A stretch of DNA of 52,582 bases. Source: Betaproteobacteria bacterium UBA2592 (lineage in GTDB: Bacteria > Pseudomonadota > Gammaproteobacteria > Burkholderiales > Rhodocyclaceae). The position numbers were made by a program, and so were the translations under genes. The stretch spans positions 1 to 52,582 of the forward strand of contig DDKS01000041.1 of NCBI GenBank assembly GCA_002340095.1, given 5' to 3'. Under the pieces are notes generated by a model. That model ran no database searches. It was not told where the DNA came from and saw only the letters and a list, made by a program, of their open reading frames with translations. Each line of letters opens with the position of its first letter. Position 1 is the stretch's first letter. This document shows, in pieces, positions 1 to 8,633 of the stretch.

Positions 1-61
1 TGGGATTGTGACGGGGACGCTCAGCCTGGAGTTCAGAGAGGGCGGTCGCCATGCCGCCCCC

Positions 62-81
62 CCGGCAAAACTTCTTGCCGG
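62..81. repeat. 7-bp inverted repeat before yqgE
   Basis: CCGGCAA and TTGCCGG flank a 6-nt spacer. No T-run follows on either strand, so it is not a clear terminator. It may belong to the 3' untranslated region of a gene to the left. I support no gene in positions 1-174. Confidence 0.35.
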
Positions 82-160
82 CGCAAAACGGAATTGACAG
101 AAAGACCGATACACAACTGGTTCGCGCCCATTTTCTTTTCTCCCGACCATGAAGCACGGC

Positions 161-166
161 TAAAAT
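161..166 (+). promoter_or_regulatory. Putative -10 box (TAAAAT) of yqgE
   Basis: TAAAAT ends 8 nt before the ATG of yqgE. If it is used, the transcript would start at or within about two bases of the start codon, giving a nearly leaderless mRNA. No Shine-Dalgarno sequence is visible between box and ATG. No good -35 sequence is evident. Confidence 0.4.
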
Positions 167-174
167 CCCGCCTC

Positions 175-735
175 ATGGAAAGCCTTGATCTCACCGACCA
201 TTTCCTCATCGCCATGCCGGCCATGGCGGACCCTTATTTCTCCCGAAGCCTGGTGTATCTCTGCGAGCACAATCCCCAGGGCGCCCTCGGCGTGATCGTC
301 AACCGGCCCATCGACCTCACCCTGGCCGGCCTGTTCGAGAAGGTGGATCTGCCCCTGCAGGCCAGCCGGATGGCCAATCTGCCCGTTTACTTCGGTGGCC
401 CGGTGCAGACCGACCGGGGCTTCGTGCTGCATCGCCCGCGGGGCGAATGGCAGTCCAGCCTGGGGGTGACGGACGAAATCGCCCTGACCAGTTCCAAGGA
501 TATCCTCACCGCCATCGGCGAACGGGGCGAACCTGCCGACATCCTCATGGCCCTGGGGTATGCGGGCTGGGGGGCCGGCCAGTTGGAAAACGAACTGGCC
601 CAGAACGCCTGGCTGACGGTCCGGGCCGATGCTGCCATCCTGTTCGGCCTGCCCCCGGAAGAGCGGCTCGCAGCCGCCATGCAAAAACTGGGCATCAGCT
701 TTTCCCAACTGGCCGATACGGCCGGACACGCCTGA
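175..735 (+). CDS. yqgE: YqgE/AlgH family protein (UPF0301)
   Basis: The 186-residue product starts with the family-typical segment around LTDHFLIAMPAM and has the GVIVNRP motif near residue 40 and YFGGPVQ near residue 70. It matches the usual length of YqgE/AlgH proteins. The molecular function is unresolved; the Pseudomonas name AlgH comes from an alginate-regulation phenotype. I chose ATG 175 because family proteins begin just before the DHFLIA block, although the frame stays open upstream. It lies 5 bp before ruvX, the usual yqgE-yqgF pairing in proteobacteria, and probably shares the transcript with the pyr genes. Confidence 0.9.
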   Translation: MESLDLTDHFLIAMPAMADPYFSRSLVYLCEHNPQGALGVIVNRPIDLTLAGLFEKVDLPLQASRMANLPVYFGGPVQTDRGFVLHRPRGEWQSSLGVTDEIALTSSKDILTAIGERGEPADILMALGYAGWGAGQLENELAQNAWLTVRADAAILFGLPPEERLAAAMQKLGISFSQLADTAGHA

Positions 736-740
736 CGCGG

Positions 741-1178
741 ATGGGCACCATCCTCGCCTTTGATTTCGGCGAAAAACGCACCGGCGTGGCCGTGGGCGAG
801 ACCGCCTTGGGCCAGGCCCACCCCCTGGAAGTGATCACGGCCGGCAGCGATCCTGAGCGGCTGGCCGCCATTGCCCGGCTGGTACGGGAATGGCAGCCGG
901 AACGCCTGGTCATCGGCCGCCCCACCCACGCCGACGGCACGCCCCACGAGATGACGGCCCGGGTGCATGAATTCGCCCTGCTGCTGCAGGAGCGCTTCGG
1001 CCTGCCCGTCACGGAAGCTGATGAACGCCTGACTTCCCGGGATGCGGAAACCCGCCTGCGGGAGACCGGCCGTACTGCCAAGACCATGAAACCGCTGCTC
1101 GATGCAGTGGCTGCCCAACTGATCCTGCAAACCTGGTTCGATTACCCTCATGAGCACACCTCCTCTCCCACTGCCTGA
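741..1178 (+). CDS. ruvX: RuvX/YqgF Holliday junction resolvase-like nuclease
   Basis: This 145-aa RNase H-fold protein belongs to the YqgF family, implicated in processing of pre-16S rRNA 5' ends and annotated as putative Holliday junction resolvase. Visible family motifs are AFDFGEKRTGVA (first catalytic Asp), VIGRP, EADERLTS (acidic residue) and LLDAVAAQLIL (last Asp). ATG 741 follows the yqgE stop by 5 bp, and the 3' end overlaps pyrR by 29 bp, so these genes are translationally linked. Confidence 0.92.
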   Translation: MGTILAFDFGEKRTGVAVGETALGQAHPLEVITAGSDPERLAAIARLVREWQPERLVIGRPTHADGTPHEMTARVHEFALLLQERFGLPVTEADERLTSRDAETRLRETGRTAKTMKPLLDAVAAQLILQTWFDYPHEHTSSPTA

Positions 1179-1662
1179 TGCCGAGGCCCAGTGCCAGGCC
1201 CTGGCCGACCTGATCCGGCCGCGCCTGACTCCGGATACCGCCCTGGTGGGCATCTACAGCGGCGGCGCCTGGATTGCCGAACGGCTCTCGCAGATCCTGC
1301 AGCTGCCCGAGGCCGCCGGCCTGATCGACATCTCCTTCTACCGGGATGACTTCGCCGAAAAAGGCCTGCACCCCCAGGTACGTCCGACCCACATCCCCTT
1401 CGATGTGGAAGGACGCCGCCTGATCCTGGTGGATGACGTGCTGTATACCGGCCGCACCACCCGGGCCGCCCTGAACGAACTGTTCGACTATGGCCGCCCA
1501 GCCGCGGTGGAGCTGGCCGTGCTGGCCGACCGGGGCGGCCGGGAGCTGCCTATAGCGCCCACCTACTGCGTCTGGAACCTGGATCTGCCACGCCATACCT
1601 GCCTGACCCTGGACCGGAGCGATGCCGGCCTGCTCTCCTGGAGGGTTGAAGACCATGCTTAA
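1150..1662 (+). CDS. pyrR: PyrR, uracil phosphoribosyltransferase / pyr regulator
   Basis: The 170-aa phosphoribosyltransferase carries the PRPP-binding signature LILVDDVLYTGRTTRAAL at about residues 91-108 and the SGGAWIAERL region near residue 37. Family members convert uracil and PRPP to UMP; in Gram-positive bacteria they also bind pyr mRNA, and that role is uncertain in proteobacteria. I see no PyrR-type anti-antiterminator upstream, so an enzymatic role is the safer call. The gene overlaps both ruvX and pyrB. Confidence 0.9.
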   Translation: MSTPPLPLPDAEAQCQALADLIRPRLTPDTALVGIYSGGAWIAERLSQILQLPEAAGLIDISFYRDDFAEKGLHPQVRPTHIPFDVEGRRLILVDDVLYTGRTTRAALNELFDYGRPAAVELAVLADRGGRELPIAPTYCVWNLDLPRHTCLTLDRSDAGLLSWRVEDHA

Positions 1663-2620
1663 TCCACAACTGAACGAGAACGGCGAGCTGATCCACCTGC
1701 TGTCCACCGAGGGACTGCCGCGCAGCATCCTGACCCACATTCTGGATACCGCCGCCACCTTCGTCGGCATCACCGACCGGGAAGTGAAGAAAGTGCCCCT
1801 GCTGCGTGGCAAGAGCGTTTTCAACCTGTTCTTCGAGAACTCCACCCGCACCCGCACCACCTTCGAGATCGCCGCCAAGCGCCTCTCGGCGGATGTACTC
1901 AATCTCGACATCACCCGCTCCTCCACCGCCAAGGGCGAGACCCTGCTCGACACCATCGACAACCTGTGCGCCATGCACGCGGACATGTTCGTGGTGCGCC
2001 ACGCCTCCAGCGGCGCCCCCTACCTGATCGCCGAGCACCTGAAGAAACGGGGCCGCAAGGACATCCATGTGGTCAACGCCGGCGACGGTCGCCACGCCCA
2101 CCCCACCCAGGGGCTGCTGGACATGTACACCATTCGCCACTTCAAGCAGAACTTCGAGAACCTGACGGTGGCCATCGTCGGCGACATCCTGCACTCCCGG
2201 GTGGCCCGCTCCGACATTCACGCCCTGACCACCCTGGGTGTGCCGGAAGTGCGCGCCATCGGCCCCCAGACCCTGCTGCCCGCGGACCTGGCCCGGATGG
2301 GCGTGCAGGTCTATCACGACATGAACGACGGCCTGAAGGGCTGCGACGTGGTGATCATGCTGCGCCTCCAGAACGAGCGCATGAACGGCGCCCTGCTCCC
2401 TTCCGCCGGCGAATACTTCAAGCACTACGGCCTTACCCCGGAGAAGCTGGCCCTGGCCAAGCCCGACGCCATCGTCATGCACCCGGGCCCCATGAACCGG
2501 GGGGTGGAAATCGACTCCGACGTGGCCGATGGCCCCCAGGCCGTCATCCTCAACCAAGTCACCTTCGGCATCGCCGTGCGTATGGCGGTGATGAGCATCC
2601 TGGCGGGGAATTCACAATGA
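1655..2620 (+). CDS. pyrB: Aspartate carbamoyltransferase catalytic subunit
   Basis: This 321-aa enzyme condenses carbamoyl phosphate and aspartate, the committed step of UMP synthesis. The carbamoyl-phosphate loop ENSTRTRTTFE is at residues 61-71, with HPTQGLLD (about 149) and a MHPGPMNRGVE loop near the C terminus. ATG 1655 has a GGAGGG ribosome-binding site at 1640-1645 and overlaps the pyrR stop by 8 bp. No pyrI regulatory subunit is present. The inactive-looking dihydroorotase downstream suggests a dodecameric PyrB-PyrC' complex, as described in Pseudomonas. Confidence 0.96.
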   Translation: MLNPQLNENGELIHLLSTEGLPRSILTHILDTAATFVGITDREVKKVPLLRGKSVFNLFFENSTRTRTTFEIAAKRLSADVLNLDITRSSTAKGETLLDTIDNLCAMHADMFVVRHASSGAPYLIAEHLKKRGRKDIHVVNAGDGRHAHPTQGLLDMYTIRHFKQNFENLTVAIVGDILHSRVARSDIHALTTLGVPEVRAIGPQTLLPADLARMGVQVYHDMNDGLKGCDVVIMLRLQNERMNGALLPSAGEYFKHYGLTPEKLALAKPDAIVMHPGPMNRGVEIDSDVADGPQAVILNQVTFGIAVRMAVMSILAGNSQ

Positions 2621-3870
2621 AGATAGTCATCAAGAATGGTCGCCTGATCGACCCCAAGCACCAGATCGACGCCCGGCAGGATCTGTTCCTGGCCGAAGGC
2701 CGGGTGGCCGGCACGGGCCAGGCCCCGGTCGGCTTCACGCCCGACCAGGTGATCGATGCCAGCGGACTCGTGGTCTGCCCGGGTCTGATCGACCTGTCCG
2801 CCCGCCTGGGACGGCTGGAAAACGAACTCGAGGCCGCCGTGGCCGGCGGCATCACCACCCTGGTCTGCCCCCCTGACATGGGCCCGCCCCTGGACGAGCC
2901 GGAACTGGCGGAGCGCCTGGTGCGCCAGGCTGCCGACCTGGGCCTGGCCCGGGTACTGCCCCTGGGCGCCCTGACCCAGAAGCTGGAAGGGGAAAAGCTG
3001 GCGGAAATGGCGACCCTCAAAAAAGCCGGCTGCATCGCCTTCTCCCAGGGCAAACGCCCCATCCTCGACACCCAGGCCCTGCTGCGCGCCTTTGAATACG
3101 CCGCCACCTTCGGCTTCGCCATCTGGCTGCAGCCCCAGGACTACTACCTTTCCCGGGACGGCTTCGCCCACGACGGCGAAGTGGCCGCGCGCCTCGGCCT
3201 CACCGGCATTCCCGTCAGCGCCGAAACCGTGGCCATCGCCACCTACCTGACCCTGGCCGCCGACACCGGCGTGCGCCTGCACCTGCGCCGCCTGTCATCC
3301 GCCGCCGGCATGGCCATGGTGGCCCGGGCCCAGGCCGATGGGGTAGCCGTCACCTGCGACGTGGATATCCACCACCTGCACCTGTGCGAGCACGACATCG
3401 GCTTTTTCGACACCAACGCCCGCTTCGATCCGCCCCTGCGCAGCCAGCGGGACCGGGAAGGGCTGTGCGCCGGAGTGGCCGCCGGTACCGCCGTACTCTG
3501 TTCCGACCACACGCCCCTGGACCAGGACCACAAGCTGATGCCCTTCGGTGAAGCCCGGCCCGGCGCCACCGGCCTGGAACTGCTGCTGCCCTTGACCCTG
3601 AAGTGGGCCCAGGCCGGCAAGCTGTCGCTAACCGCCGCTCTGGCGCCCATCACCAGCGGCCCTGCCGCCATCCTGGGCCGGGACGATCTGGGCCACCTGG
3701 CCCCCGGCGCCCGGGCCGATGTCTGCCTGTTCGCGCCGGAAGAACCGTGGCAGGTCACGGCCGCCAGCCTGAAGAGCGCGGGCAAGAACACGCCTTTTCT
3801 GGGCTACGAACTAGCCGGCAGGACAAAGGCCACCCTGGTGGGGGGACGGCCGGTGTTCAACGCCCTGTAA
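2617..3870 (+). CDS. pyrC': Dihydroorotase-like protein PyrC' (predicted inactive)
   Basis: This 417-aa amidohydrolase-fold protein is homologous to type I dihydroorotase, but its metal site is dismantled. The canonical DxHxH is DLSAR (S61, R63 replace both histidines). The H-x-E-D segment is LQPQD near residue 171. The LHxxHxST motif is LHLRRLSS near 221. Only the catalytic Asp in SDHTP (D297) persists. Comparable non-catalytic PyrC' subunits, known from Pseudomonas, are needed structurally for aspartate carbamoyltransferase assembly. ATGA overlap with pyrB supports co-expression and complex formation. A catalytic dihydroorotase should be encoded elsewhere. Pipelines would call it simply dihydroorotase. 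Confidence 0.88.
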   Translation: MKIVIKNGRLIDPKHQIDARQDLFLAEGRVAGTGQAPVGFTPDQVIDASGLVVCPGLIDLSARLGRLENELEAAVAGGITTLVCPPDMGPPLDEPELAERLVRQAADLGLARVLPLGALTQKLEGEKLAEMATLKKAGCIAFSQGKRPILDTQALLRAFEYAATFGFAIWLQPQDYYLSRDGFAHDGEVAARLGLTGIPVSAETVAIATYLTLAADTGVRLHLRRLSSAAGMAMVARAQADGVAVTCDVDIHHLHLCEHDIGFFDTNARFDPPLRSQRDREGLCAGVAAGTAVLCSDHTPLDQDHKLMPFGEARPGATGLELLLPLTLKWAQAGKLSLTAALAPITSGPAAILGRDDLGHLAPGARADVCLFAPEEPWQVTAASLKSAGKNTPFLGYELAGRTKATLVGGRPVFNAL

Positions 3871-3884
3871 CTCCGGACCGCCCT

Positions 3885-4196
3885 TCAATCCGGCAAGGCT
3901 GGCAAGGATGCCAGCCTTTTTTCGTCCACGCCTTCGACCCGCACCACCTTCTGGCGCGAGGACTGGCCGCTCTTCAAGGTCACCGCCGACTTGGGCAGTC
4001 CGAGCCGTTCCGCCACATAGGTCAGCAGGGCGGCATTGGCCCTGCCCTCCACGGGCGGCGCCGCAAGGCGGATTTTCAGGGCCTCGCCATGCAAGCCCGC
4101 CACCTCGCTCCTGCGGGCTCCAGGCTGGATATGCAGGGAGAGCAACCAGGCCCCCTCCCCGCTCCTGCCGGCGGCAGGGCGGTACCAGCCGGCCAT
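3885..4196 (-). CDS. yggU: DUF167 family protein YggU
   Basis: The 103-aa product has the family core: IQPGARRSEVAG, LKIRLAAPPVEGRANAAL and VTLKSGQSSRQKVV. Function is unknown; these proteins commonly sit beside yggT. Its ATG overlaps the yggT stop (ATGA). It is a little longer than the usual 95-100 aa because its 3' end runs through the terminator of the opposing pyr operon. Confidence 0.88.
   Translation of the reverse strand: MAGWYRPAAGRSGEGAWLLSLHIQPGARRSEVAGLHGEALKIRLAAPPVEGRANAALLTYVAERLGLPKSAVTLKSGQSSRQKVVRVEGVDEKRLASLPALPD
3895..3922 (+). terminator. Rho-independent terminator of the pyr operon, inside yggU
   Basis: AAGGCTGGCA (3895-3904) pairs perfectly with TGCCAGCCTT (3909-3918) around an AGGA loop, followed by T to 3922. 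It terminates the plus-strand pyr operon 25 bp past the pyrC' stop. The same DNA encodes about the last nine residues of yggU on the minus strand. Confidence 0.85.
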
Positions 4197-4728
4197 CAGA
4201 TGAACATGAGCAGGAGCTGCAACAGCAGGATCAGCACCAGGGGCGAGAGGTCCACCCCGGCAATGGGAGGCACGAAACGCCGGATGGGCGCCAGAAAGGG
4301 ACGAGCCAGCTGCCCGATGGGGCCGGCCACAGGGGAATGGGGATTGACCCAGGAGAGCACGGCCTGAAGGATCACCACCCCCATGACGATGTAGACGAAC
4401 AAGCGCAGCAGGCCGCGGATGGTGAGCATCAGCAGCATCAGGAACATGCCGAAGCCTTCGGCGTTGAGCAGGGTGGCGGACGCGGACAGGATCACGGCCG
4501 CCTGCAGGAGCTGCAGCCACAGGGCTGCCACCAGGCTGGCCCAGTCCAGCCCCCCCATGCCCGGCACGATGCGGCGCAGGGGCCTGACCGCCCAGTCCGT
4601 GAGCCGGACCACGAAATCCCCCAACTGCCCGGCGAAAGACACCCGGCACCACTGCATCATGAAGCGCAGCAACAGCAGGGTGGAAAAGAAGCTGACCACC
4701 GCATTGACGAGAAACAGCAGGGCCTCCA

Positions 4729-4729
<1 letters not shown>
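4196..4729 (-). CDS. yggT: YggT family integral membrane protein
   Basis: The 177-aa protein consists of two YggT repeats, each a hydrophobic helix pair around a VRPLRRIVPGMGGLDWASLV or LAPIRRFVPPIAGVDLSPL segment, with about four transmembrane stretches. Family members are small inner-membrane proteins linked loosely to osmotic or K+ stress; the role here is unproven. ATG 4729 overlaps the proC stop; a GTG one codon upstream is also possible. Confidence 0.88.
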
Positions 4730-5537
<808 letters not shown>

Positions 5538-5541
<4 letters not shown>

Positions 5542-6239
5542 GCTCTTGCTCCGAAAATGGCGGTGCCCACGCGCACCAGGGTGCTGCCTTCGAAAATGGC
5601 GGCCTCCAGGTCGTGGGACATGCCCATGGAAAGGGTATCCAGCACCAGCCCCTGCGCCACCAGATCGGCTTGCAGCAAGCGCAACCGGCGCAGGGGCTGG
5701 CACTGGGCTTCGAAATCATCGGCCGGCGCCGGAATGGCCATCAGCCCACGCAGCCGCAAGCGCGGCAAGGCGGCCACGGCCCGGCACAGCGCGGCGGCCT
5801 CCTCCGGCGCACAGCCGCTTTTGCTGGCCTCGCCGGAGACATTGACCTGCACGCAGACCTGCAGCGGCGGCAGATGCACCGGACGCTGGTCGGAAAGGCG
5901 CTGGGCCACCTTGAGCCGGTCGACGGAATGCACCCAGTCGAAATGCTCGGCCACCAGCCGGGTCTTGTTGCTCTGGAGGGGGCCGATGAAGTGCCATACC
6001 AGGGACGGGTGCCCGGCAGGCAGCAGGCGGGCCACCGCCGCGATCTTGGCCACGCCCTCCTGCACGTAGTTTTCGCCAAAATCCCGCTGCCCGGCCAGGG
6101 CCGCCACGCAGACATCCTCGGCCGGCCGGGTCTTGCTCACCGCCAGGAGCCGGATGCCGCCCGGATCACGGCCAGCGCGCCGCGCAGCCATTTCAACGGC
6201 ATGGCGGACGGCTTGCAGGTTGGCTTGAATTACGCTCAT
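5538..6239 (-). CDS. yggS: YggS family PLP homeostasis protein
   Basis: The 233-aa PLP-binding TIM-barrel protein (PLPBP/YggS/PROSC family) carries the Schiff-base lysine at K36 in LLAVSKTRP, then FGENYVQE, WHFIGPLQSNK and the C-terminal LSMGMSHDLEAAI phosphate-binding region. Family members buffer pyridoxal phosphate and influence amino-acid metabolism, and show no robust enzymatic activity. It heads the minus-strand operon, divergent from pilT. Confidence 0.94.
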
Positions 6240-6267
6240 AATCGGCCGGAATCAGTCGCGGATTTTC

Positions 6268-6273
6268 AGTATA
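6268..6273 (-). promoter_or_regulatory. Putative -10 box (TATACT) of yggS operon
   Basis: Minus-strand TATACT lies 28 bp before the yggS ATG, in the 75-bp divergent gap with pilT. A TTGATC at 6296-6301 could be a -35, but the 20-22 bp spacing is too long to be convincing. Confidence 0.3.
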
Positions 6274-6281
6274 CCGCCCAT

Positions 6282-6287
6282 TATCAT
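6282..6287 (+). promoter_or_regulatory. Putative -10 box (TATCAT) of pilT
   Basis: TATCAT ends 27 nt before the pilT ATG, a spacing shared by several other -10 candidates in this window. No clear -35 is seen. Confidence 0.3.
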
Positions 6288-6314
6288 CCCCAGGATCAAC
6301 TCAGGACCCCCTTC

Positions 6315-7361
6315 ATGGACATCACCGAACTGCTGGCTTTCAGCGTCAAGAACAAGGCTTCCGACCTGCACCTCTCCGCCGGGCTGCCGCCCATGATCCG
6401 CGTCCATGGGGACGTGCGCAAGATCAACCTGCCCCCCATGGAGCACAAGGACGTGCATTCCATGGTGTATGACATCATGAACGACGGGCAGCGCAAGATC
6501 TACGAAGAAACCCTGGAATGCGACTTCTCCTTCGAAATCCCCAACCTGGCCCGCTTCCGGGTCAATGCCTTCGTGCAGAACCGGGGCGCCGGGGCCGTGT
6601 TCCGGACCATTCCCTCCAAGGTCCTGACGCTGGAAGACCTGAACGCCCCGAAAATCTTCAAGGAGATCGCCGAATACCCCCGTGGCATCGTGCTGGTCAC
6701 CGGCCCCACCGGCTCGGGCAAGTCCACCACCCTGGCTGCCATGGTGAACCACATCAACGAGAACGACTACGGCCACATCCTGACGGTGGAAGACCCCATC
6801 GAATTCGTCCATGAACCCAAGAAGTGCCTGATCAACCAGCGGGAAGTGGGACCTCACACCCTGTCCTTCTCGAACGCCCTGCGCTCCGCCTTGCGGGAAG
6901 ACCCGGACGTGATCCTGGTGGGCGAAATGCGCGACCTGGAAACCATCCGCCTGGCCATGACCGCCGCCGAAACCGGGCACCTGGTGTTCGGCACCCTGCA
7001 CACCTCGTCAGCCGCCAAGACGGTGGACCGGATCATCGACGTGTTTCCCGCCGCAGAAAAGGAAATGATCCGCGCCATGCTCTCCGAATCCCTGCGCGCC
7101 GTCATTTCCCAGACCCTGCTGAAGACCAAGGACGGTCAGGGCCGGGTGGCGGCCCATGAGATCATGATCGGCACTCCGGCCATCCGCAACCTGATCCGGG
7201 AAGCCAAGGTGGCCCAGATGTACTCGGCCATCCAGACCGGCCAGGCTCTGGGGATGCAAACCCTGGACCAGAACCTGCTCGACCTGGTGCGCCGCAACGT
7301 GGTCTCCGCTGCCGAAGCGCGCAGCAAGGCCGCCAACAAGGACGCCTTCCCGGCCGGCTAA
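6315..7361 (+). CDS. pilT: Type IV pilus retraction ATPase PilT
   Basis: The 348-aa secretion-type hexameric ATPase powers pilus retraction at the inner-membrane base. It has the N-terminal PAS-like domain (ASDLHLSAGLPP), Walker A GPTGSGKST (130-138), Asp box EDPIEFVH, Walker B ILVGEMRDLETI, His box HLVFGTLHTSSA, and the PilT-specific C-terminal AIRNLIRE motif essential for retraction in studied homologues. The frame is open far upstream, but ATG 6315 gives the universal MDITELLAF start. pilU follows after 39 bp. Confidence 0.97.
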   Translation: MDITELLAFSVKNKASDLHLSAGLPPMIRVHGDVRKINLPPMEHKDVHSMVYDIMNDGQRKIYEETLECDFSFEIPNLARFRVNAFVQNRGAGAVFRTIPSKVLTLEDLNAPKIFKEIAEYPRGIVLVTGPTGSGKSTTLAAMVNHINENDYGHILTVEDPIEFVHEPKKCLINQREVGPHTLSFSNALRSALREDPDVILVGEMRDLETIRLAMTAAETGHLVFGTLHTSSAAKTVDRIIDVFPAAEKEMIRAMLSESLRAVISQTLLKTKDGQGRVAAHEIMIGTPAIRNLIREAKVAQMYSAIQTGQALGMQTLDQNLLDLVRRNVVSAAEARSKAANKDAFPAG

Positions 7362-7400
7362 ACCCCGGTCCCTGCCCAATACCGGAACTGGAGCCCACTG

Positions 7401-8564
7401 ATGGAACGCGATCAGGCCCTCAAATTCATGCACGACCTGCTGCGGCTGATGAGCAGCAAGAAAGGATCGGACCTCTTCATCACCGCCGGCTTTCCCCCCG
7501 CGATCAAGATCGACGGCAAAGTCACCCCGGTCTCGAATCAGATCCTCACCTCCCAGCACACGGCCGAACTGGCCCGCTCGATCATGAACGACCGGCAGGC
7601 AGCCGAGTTCGAGGCCACCAAGGAATGCAACTTCGCCATCTCGCCCACGGGTATCGGCCGTTTCCGGGTCAATGCCTTTGTCCAGCAGGGACGGGTCGGG
7701 GTGATCTGCCGGACCATCAACATGTCCATCCCGAAGCTGGATGAACTGGGCCTGCCCGTCGTCCTCAAGGACATCGCCATGACCAAGCGCGGCCTGGTGA
7801 TCTTCGTCGGCGGCACCGGCACCGGCAAGACCACCTCCCTCGCAGCCCTGGTGGACTACCGCAACGAGAACAGCTACGGCCACATCATCACCATCGAGGA
7901 CCCGATCGAGTACGTGCACGAGCACAAGAACTGCATCGTCACCCAGCGGGAGGTGGGCGTGGATACGGACGACTGGGAGCCAGCCCTGAAGAACACCCTG
8001 CGTCAGGCCCCCGACGTGATCCTCATGGGGGAGATCCGTGACCGCAAGACCATGGACTACGCCGTGGCCTTCGCCGAAACCGGCCACCTTTGTCTGGCGA
8101 CGCTCCACGCCAACAGCGCCAACCAGGCCATCGACCGGATCATCAACTTCTTCCCTGAAGAGCGCCGCCAGCAACTGCTGATGGACCTCTCCCTCAACCT
8201 GCGCGCCATGGTTTCCCAGCGCCTGATCCCCATGAAGGATGGCAAGGGCCGGGTGGCCGCCATCGAGATACTGCTCAACTCCCCCCTGATTTCCGACCTG
8301 ATCTTCAAGGGTGAGGTGCACGAGATCAAAGAAGTCATGAAGAAGTCGCGGGAGCTGGGCATGCAGACCTTCGACCAGGCCCTGTTCGACCTCTACGAGA
8401 ACGGCCGCATCAGCTACGAGGACGCGCTCCGGAACGCGGACTCCCTCAACGACCTGCGCCTGCAGATCAAGCTGCACGGCAAGGCCGCCACCGACCGGGA
8501 TCTGACCGCAGGCATCGGCCACCTGGCTCTGACCGAAGACCCCAAGGACCAGGGCCTGTTCTGA
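7401..8564 (+). CDS. pilU: PilT-paralogous twitching motility ATPase PilU
   Basis: The 387-aa protein is a PilT paralogue with Walker A GGTGTGKTT (about 137-145), EDPIEYVHEH, ILMGEIRDRKTMDYA and HLCLATLHANSANQ. It differs from PilT by the longer C terminus and the loss of AIRNLI (LLNSPLISDLI in the same place), both typical of PilU. PilU assists PilT in forceful retraction in studied systems. A GGAG sequence precedes ATG 7401. A strong terminator follows. Confidence 0.95.
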   Translation: MERDQALKFMHDLLRLMSSKKGSDLFITAGFPPAIKIDGKVTPVSNQILTSQHTAELARSIMNDRQAAEFEATKECNFAISPTGIGRFRVNAFVQQGRVGVICRTINMSIPKLDELGLPVVLKDIAMTKRGLVIFVGGTGTGKTTSLAALVDYRNENSYGHIITIEDPIEYVHEHKNCIVTQREVGVDTDDWEPALKNTLRQAPDVILMGEIRDRKTMDYAVAFAETGHLCLATLHANSANQAIDRIINFFPEERRQQLLMDLSLNLRAMVSQRLIPMKDGKGRVAAIEILLNSPLISDLIFKGEVHEIKEVMKKSRELGMQTFDQALFDLYENGRISYEDALRNADSLNDLRLQIKLHGKAATDRDLTAGIGHLALTEDPKDQGLF

Positions 8565-8582
8565 GTCCGGCTCAACACCCGC

Positions 8583-8611
8583 AAAAAGGGAGGCCAAGTC
8601 CTCCCTTTTTT
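8583..8611. terminator. Bidirectional terminator between pilU and rlmL
   Basis: AAAAAGGGAGG (8583-8593) and CCTCCCTTTTT (8600-8610) form an 11-bp perfect stem with a 6-nt loop. An A-run on one side and a T-run on the other let it serve both convergent genes. Confidence 0.85.
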
Positions 8612-8633
8612 CATGTCCGAGTGACCCTGAGCG

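Noticed and set aside
94..99. TTGACA as a -35 for yqgE
   Set aside because: It is more than 60 bp upstream of the TAAAAT box, and no -10 is found 16-18 bp downstream of it.
387..1253. 288-codon minus frame across yqgE-ruvX
   Set aside because: Antisense shadow without recognisable domains, opposite three overlapping family genes.
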